Source: DASXUL01 sp036504855 (GTDB lineage Bacteria; Armatimonadota; DTGP01; JAKQQT01). Taken from it: a DNA stretch of 64,000 nucleotides. The notes under the pieces were generated by a model. It saw only the letters and a list, made by a program, of their open reading frames with translations, was not told where the DNA came from and did not search any database. The stretch lies in contig DASXUL010000193.1 of NCBI GenBank assembly GCA_036504855.1, forward strand, positions 17,076 through 81,075, read 5' to 3'. Made by a program: the position numbers and the translations under genes. Of the stretch, positions 60,301 through 64,000 are shown in pieces (positions within the stretch are counted from its first letter, which is position 1; every line of letters starts with the position of its first letter).

Positions 60301-61868
60301 GTGACGAACGCCACAAAACGTCCATCAGCGCTCAGGCCGAAGGGCGGATCGTCAGTGTGCCGCGACTCCTCCCAGCAGTCGCCTCCGACGTTGACGCGCT
60401 GAATCGTTCCGAGCGTTATGTCGCGTACGAACACATCAGGGCTGTCGTTGAGGTCGTCCGAAACCAGGTTTGATGCATCGGAAACGAACGCCACGATATT
60501 ACCATCGGCGCTTACGGCGGGATGCCGGCTGTAGGCATCGCCTCCAGTCTCCTTGCCTCCCGGCGCGGCGGAACCCCGAACTGCCGTGTGGGAGCCTAGA
60601 TCCCAAACGAAGACATCGTAGGCGCCGTTGGAATCGTCCGTGGTCAGGTTGTTGGCCAGGGACTGGTATGCTATCTTCGCGCCGCCGGCGGCAAGGCGCG
60701 GCGCGTTGGCGCCGGCGTTCGCGGCGTTGTCCGCGCCGTTCACGCTAACCAGAGTCGTAGCCATGGCGCCGCGGTCCCGTAGGTAGATCTGATCCACGTT
60801 CAACGTCGAGCCTGAGGTGAGATTGGCTGCGAAGGAGTCGAACGCCACATAGCGTCCGCCCGCGCTGATGCTGGGCGCCTCGCAACAACCGTCCGCCTCG
60901 GAGCCGGCGGTAGTCACGCTCTCCCGCGTAGTGACGTTGGTCTGCGTATCCCGCACGAAGATGTCAGAGACCTCGTTGCTGTCACTACCCACGAGATTGG
61001 AGGCCCAAGATTCGAACGCGACGTAGCGTCCGTCCGGAGTCATTGAGGGGGCGGAGCTGGATGCGTTGCCCTCGGTTGAAGCTGAGGAGACCGAAACGCG
61101 CGATGTGGTCAGCGACCTCAGGTCCCGCACGAAAACATCCTTCGCTCCGTTGGCGTCGTTGGGGACAAGGTTACTTGCGTTGGATTCAAACGCCACGCGC
61201 AACCCATCTGCGGACGGGACGGCCCATAGGCTGTCGCCGTCCCCTTGATCGCCATTCGAGGCCACGCTGACCCGCACCGTGGTTCCCGCCGACATATCTC
61301 GCAGAAAGACGTCGGCCCTGCCATTGGTATCTCCATCCACCAGATTGGTTGCCCGCGAATAGAAGGCGACAAAGCGCCCGTCTGGGCTAACGCGGGCCAC
61401 ATAACTGCTGCCATCAGCGGTTGAACCGCCTTTCCCCACGCTTACCAATCGCGTCGTCTGGGTTTCGAGATCGCGCCAGAAGATGCTGCAGCGCCCGCCG
61501 ACCCATGACTGGAATACCAAGTGATTGCCGTCTGCGCTGATCTCCGGGCTCTCACTCATATCAGTCATCGGCATGGCATCCGGTCCCACGCTTTCCAGCC
61601 GGATCGTCCCCGTCACGAGATCACGCACGAAGATGTCTCGCGCGTTGTTTGCGTCGCCATCGACCAAGTTCGATGCGTCTGATTCGAAAGCAAGAAAGCG
61701 ACCGTCTGCGCTTAGCGTGCCGACGACGGCTTTGGAACGGGCCGGCTGCCGCCCGTCCCAGGCCAGGCTGGCCTGGACGGTGGTTGGAGCCGCCGCCCAC
61801 GCCGGCAATTGAACCATGAGGGCGAGCGTTCCCAGATATCCAGCGGTACGAGATCGGACTATCAACAC
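57336..61868 (-). CDS. Giant secreted TolB/PD40 beta-propeller protein with dockerin-like tail
   Basis: 1510 residues. A short signal peptide (GYLGTLALMVQLPAWAAA) precedes about two dozen blades of roughly 50-60 residues with the consensus SADGRFVAFESxASNLVxGD, TNxxxDIFVRD, TGTTxRVSV; the pattern is the PD40 repeat. Between about 830 and 1035 the blades are interrupted by two Ig-like (Big-type) modules (RFATEPTAARLGHAVQPGPA..., SWSVQPGRAF...). The last 60 residues are a dockerin-like helix pair (DIIRALRLSGGM...GRVDLLDAVRIARKVAGLDA). GTG start with GGGAG 7 nt upstream. Probably cell-surface; ligand unknown. Confidence 0.9.
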   Translation of the reverse strand: MLIVRSRTAGYLGTLALMVQLPAWAAAPTTVQASLAWDGRQPARSKAVVGTLSADGRFLAFESDASNLVDGDANNARDIFVRDLVTGTIRLESVGPDAMPMTDMSESPEISADGNHLVFQSWVGGRCSIFWRDLETQTTRLVSVGKGGSTADGSSYVARVSPDGRFVAFYSRATNLVDGDTNGRADVFLRDMSAGTTVRVSVASNGDQGDGDSLWAVPSADGLRVAFESNASNLVPNDANGAKDVFVRDLRSLTTSRVSVSSASTEGNASSSAPSMTPDGRYVAFESWASNLVGSDSNEVSDIFVRDTQTNVTTRESVTTAGSEADGCCEAPSISAGGRYVAFDSFAANLTSGSTLNVDQIYLRDRGAMATTLVSVNGADNAANAGANAPRLAAGGAKIAYQSLANNLTTDDSNGAYDVFVWDLGSHTAVRGSAAPGGKETGGDAYSRHPAVSADGNIVAFVSDASNLVSDDLNDSPDVFVRDITLGTIQRVNVGGDCWEESRHTDDPPFGLSADGRFVAFVTSQPMIAEDMNCKADVYLRDLKTGAVERASLGAGGAELNGDCYSVRLSADGTWVAFSSAAANVVPGDANNACDVFRRNRVTGAVQCVSVNTQGAPASGYSSVDDVSSDGRYVLFRSQAPGLAATPTPANGARFVRDMTNGTTELVPGSNFSWYARLDADGRAVAFSAGDRLDPADPDSLDDVYLFDRVAKVTKYLSKGRGSDENNPWSVCGGISANGRYVAFGSGASGLVPGDTNKAWDAFVADTATGGLSRVSVATDGSQASCSQFDCDISADGRYAVFGSSADGLATGAVRQIFVRGPLRDAVPGYLRFATEPTAARLGHAVQPGPAVEVCQADGLVDTGYSGPVAVSLVPGTGTAGAALVGSSVVWATAGVARFSNVVVDRPGVGYVLMASQGGMEAAQSLPFTVVGDPARLSWSVQPGRAFVSRSISPPPTLVAVDALGSLVEDDARTVSLSLVSDSGAALSGSASAEAVGGRATFASVSVNRSGRRYALRAATPGLPSVDSDLFDVMPSVPIERVSVSTGGGQAAGSGVGSEMSMSPNARYVVFTSSARGLDPQNRNSLSGVFWRDRATSKTELLSVGLGGDVPNDVSFSPSVSADGRMVGFGSYASNLVQGDSNGMSDIYVADRVSGSMRLVSIGAAGEPANNDSFSTMMSADGRYLAFGSYASNLVPNDTNASGIFTGYDVFVRDLGASTTLRASVSTSGVQADANCDPVAISADGRFVLFDSGATNLVTGDTNHAQDVFLRDCVGTTTERVSVGCGGVQADASCSAGGGSISPDGRFVAFESSADNLVAGDTNGLSDIFLRDRALGVTERISVAADGAQANGPSSGGSVSTDGRYVLFASRASNLTPDANSVEDIFLRDRLLCSTVRVSISADGEEGAGISDRALLTPDGKYAIFRSSAANLVSNDTNGVADAFVAGPLLPVYTVTDIIRALRLSGGMVTASRAEVDWLSVVTGGASTGRVDLLDAVRIARKVAGLDANP

Positions 61869-62088
61869 AGGTGTTCTCCCAAGTGAACGCTATGCACAAC
61901 CTATGCGTCGGCTACGTCGGCGCCTTTAGCGCGCACGCTGATCGGCACGGTGAAAGCGCATATCGGCGTCGCCACCGCGAAGATCGCGCGATCACCAAGC
62001 GGGCATGCGCCGAGGACGCGGTTCCCGCGTTCATTTCCATCAGTGATGACATCAGGGCTTGCCTTATTGCTCAGTTCGTTCAAGCGCA

Positions 62089-63837
62089 CTACGGGTTCGC
62101 CTCCAGTCCAACGACCATGCGGGCGATGCGGAGGGCGTCCAGCAGGTCAACGCGCCCGCCCGATACCCCGGTTGTCTCCACGTCCAGGGCCTTCGACGCG
62201 TCTTGGTTCAGCGTGATGACGCCGGCCGCCGCCTTGAGCGCGGCAACGGCATCGTCCATCGCGAACACGTACGGTACGCTATATTCCCATGTCTCCCCGG
62301 GGCCGCTTCCACTTACGGCTCCAAAGAGCACAGTGCACCTGCGGGCGCTGTCGTACGCTATGGGCGCCCCCCCTGCTAGAGGGCCGGTGACGGCAACCCG
62401 CGTCCAGGCGCTCCCGTCCCACTCCCACGTGTCGGAGAGTATGCCGTAACTGACTCCCATACCTCCGAAGAGGACCGTCCTGCCTCGGGCGCTGTCGTAG
62501 GCCATGGAAGCGCAAGATCGAGCGGGGGGGCCGGTGGAGGCTACCTGCTTCCAAAGGCTCCCGTCCCACTCCCACGTGTCGGCGACATAGCCGGTAAAGC
62601 CACTGCCTCCGAAGAGGACCGTCTTGTCTCGCGCGCTGTCATATGCCATAGTCGGCGCCACTCGGGCGGGGGGGCCGGCGGCGGCTACCTGCTTCCAGAC
62701 GCTCCCGTCCCACGCCCACGCGTCCGTGAAATAGCCTTGATTGTCATCGCCTCCGAAGAGAATCGTCCTGCCTCGCGCACGATCATAGGTCATTGGGGTC
62801 CGCACGCGGCCCGGCGGCTGGTTGAGTAGGGCCCTTTGCGTCCACACGCCGCCCTTCCATTCCCACAGGTCCGACGAAGCGCTTGGCGAGTTACCGCCAA
62901 AGAGAACGGTCTTGCCCCGCAAGTCGTCGTAGACCATCGAAGCGCCGGTCCGCGCGGAAGGCCCCGTCGTTGCGGCGCGAGACCAAGCCAACCCATCCCA
63001 TTCCCAAGTGTCCGTCGGGCTGCCTACGGATCCTGCCCCGCCAAACAACACCGTCTTGCCGCGGGCTTCGTCGAAGGCCATGGCGGCCTGGTTGCATGCG
63101 GTCGGACCGGTCGATGCGGCCTGCTTCCATGCGGCGCCATCCCATTCCCACGTGTCTGAGAGATTGCCGTCGCTGCTCTTGCCGCCAAAGAGGACCGTTC
63201 TGCCGCGGGCGGCGTCGTATGCCATGGATGCGGAGACACGAGCGGGCGGGCCGGTGGCGGCAACCTGCCGCCACGTAGTTCCATCCCATTCCCACGTGTC
63301 TGCGTAGAAGGTGTAGGACCCCGTGTAGCAATAGCCCCCGAACAGCACTACCTTTCCTCGCGCGGCGTCATAGACCATCACGGCCCCATCACGCGGCGAA
63401 GGGCCGGTGGTTGCCGCCTGCTTCCAATTGGCCCCATCCCATTCCCAGGTGTCACCTAGCCACTTGTCATGGTTGCCGCCAAAGAGGACCGTTCTGCCTC
63501 GGGCGGCGTCGTAGGCCATGGACGCGCCCATCCGCGCCGTGGGACCGGTCTCTGCCGCAAGCCTCCAAGCGGCGTCGTCCCAGACCCACGTGTCCGAAAG
63601 GTAGCCCCAGCCGGAGTTGTCTCCCCCAAACAGGACCAACTCGCCGCGGGCACGGTCAAAAGACATAGATGCAAGGGTGCGAGGCGGGGGGGGCCCGACC
63701 GCTATCCGCTGCCATCGGGGTTGGTAGCCGGCATAGGTGGCCGGCGCAACGCACAGGAAAAGCGTGAGCGCGGCCCATATCAACGTGTACGGGCAAGCGC
63801 TACCAAGGCGTCTGCGATGCATCTCGACAGCGGTCAT
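62089..63837 (-). CDS. Secreted kelch-repeat protein with dockerin-like tail
   Basis: 582 residues. Signal peptide (LIWAALTLFLCVAPATYA), then about ten kelch repeats of 49-52 residues, each like YDSARGRTVLFGG, SDTWEWDGSxWKQV and TGPPAR. That number is more than one six- or seven-bladed propeller needs. The tail (about 525-582) contains two dockerin-like helices (AVAALKAAAGVITLN..., GRVDLLDALRIARMVVGLEA). ATG 63837 with AGGAG about 10 nt upstream; ATG 63822 is an alternative. Repeats are highly similar, so copy number may vary by recombination. Confidence 0.88.
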   Translation of the reverse strand: MTAVEMHRRRLGSACPYTLIWAALTLFLCVAPATYAGYQPRWQRIAVGPPPPRTLASMSFDRARGELVLFGGDNSGWGYLSDTWVWDDAAWRLAAETGPTARMGASMAYDAARGRTVLFGGNHDKWLGDTWEWDGANWKQAATTGPSPRDGAVMVYDAARGKVVLFGGYCYTGSYTFYADTWEWDGTTWRQVAATGPPARVSASMAYDAARGRTVLFGGKSSDGNLSDTWEWDGAAWKQAASTGPTACNQAAMAFDEARGKTVLFGGAGSVGSPTDTWEWDGLAWSRAATTGPSARTGASMVYDDLRGKTVLFGGNSPSASSDLWEWKGGVWTQRALLNQPPGRVRTPMTYDRARGRTILFGGDDNQGYFTDAWAWDGSVWKQVAAAGPPARVAPTMAYDSARDKTVLFGGSGFTGYVADTWEWDGSLWKQVASTGPPARSCASMAYDSARGRTVLFGGMGVSYGILSDTWEWDGSAWTRVAVTGPLAGGAPIAYDSARRCTVLFGAVSGSGPGETWEYSVPYVFAMDDAVAALKAAAGVITLNQDASKALDVETTGVSGGRVDLLDALRIARMVVGLEANP

Positions 63838-63908
63838 CGTGCAATGTCTCCTATCAGTCCCTCGGAATAGATGAATTGTGCAATACGTGCTAAATGGTGT
63901 TAACCACT

Positions 63909-64000
63909 ATGATCACATATGATGTGGTAGCGGTTCGCGGCGGTCTGCTGCGGAAGCTGACGGGATTGACGCCTGCCCAGTACGCCGAGTTGTATGCTGG
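63909..64000 (+). CDS. Transposase N-terminus (IS5-like), cut by the window edge
   Basis: 30 residues are visible: MITYDVVAVRGG, LLRKLTGLTPAQYAEL. The LTGLxxxxY/F stretch is the usual N-terminal helix of IS5/ISNCY-type DDE transposases. The catalytic domain is outside the window. The upstream 50 bp are AT-richer than the surroundings, as expected near an IS end. No inverted repeat could be defined. Confidence 0.5.
   Translation, partial: MITYDVVAVRGGLLRKLTGLTPAQYAELYA

Noticed and set aside
62300..63700. Regular repeats of about 150 bp resembling an array
   Set aside because: They encode kelch repeats in one frame; spacing and unit lengths do not fit a CRISPR array.

Overview
This window of high-GC bacterial chromosome reads best as a member of Armatimonadota or a close relative. 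The clues are: a lone prepilin-like protein with an ILFPVFAKAR extension after its N-methylation helix; further proteins with the Planctomycetes/Armatimonadota-type 'DGHV' prepilin C-terminus; very large secreted beta-propeller, kelch, Ig-like and beta-helix proteins ending in degenerate dockerin-like tails; and many short palindromic repeats between genes. This placement is inference: there is no rRNA, tRNA or CRISPR array that I can see.

Layout. 1-9.8 kb: the 3' end of an esterase, a 120-bp MITE-like insertion, an acyl-CoA synthetase, a decayed GH172 (DUF2961) gene, a small membrane protein, dprA, a REP-flanked IS200-like (RAYT) transposase, a D-2-hydroxyacid dehydrogenase, a YhhN protein, a ThuA protein and a guanine deaminase. 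10-20 kb: a 992-residue hybrid histidine kinase, a MraY/WecA-like transferase, a TlpA-like lipoprotein with a DedA protein, a GAF-GGDEF cyclase, and an ABC-2 exporter operon. 20-30 kb: a small CxxCH protein, overlapping radical SAM genes (ahbC-like plus a second SPASM protein), coaBC, a three-module beta-helix protein, gmk and a prepilin-like protein. 30-39 kb: a degenerate J-domain protein, a membrane-anchored metallopeptidase, lemA-htpX, tatD, and three tandem paralogues joining a multi-TM N-terminus to a prepilin-like C-terminus. 39-48 kb: a GH99/71-like hydrolase, a Gate-domain protein and a large secreted protein in one operon, then an ArsR regulator, adenosine deaminase and rhomboid. 48-51 kb: small membrane proteins around a CPBP protease. 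51-64 kb: giant secreted proteins, and between them an ECF-type sigma factor, two mini-ORFs with strong ribosome-binding sites and a Cys-rich 54-residue peptide resembling a RiPP precursor. A transposase N-terminus runs off the right edge.

The most notable structural signal is a family of about nine 110-125-bp palindromes whose arms are tandem heptamers (CATTCAG-type). Nearly all touch a stop or start codon. In several cases the element supplies the end or the beginning of the neighbouring protein. A second palindrome family occurs twice (35.5 and 45.9 kb); one copy sits exactly where a fourth member of the 35-39 kb paralogue array would begin.
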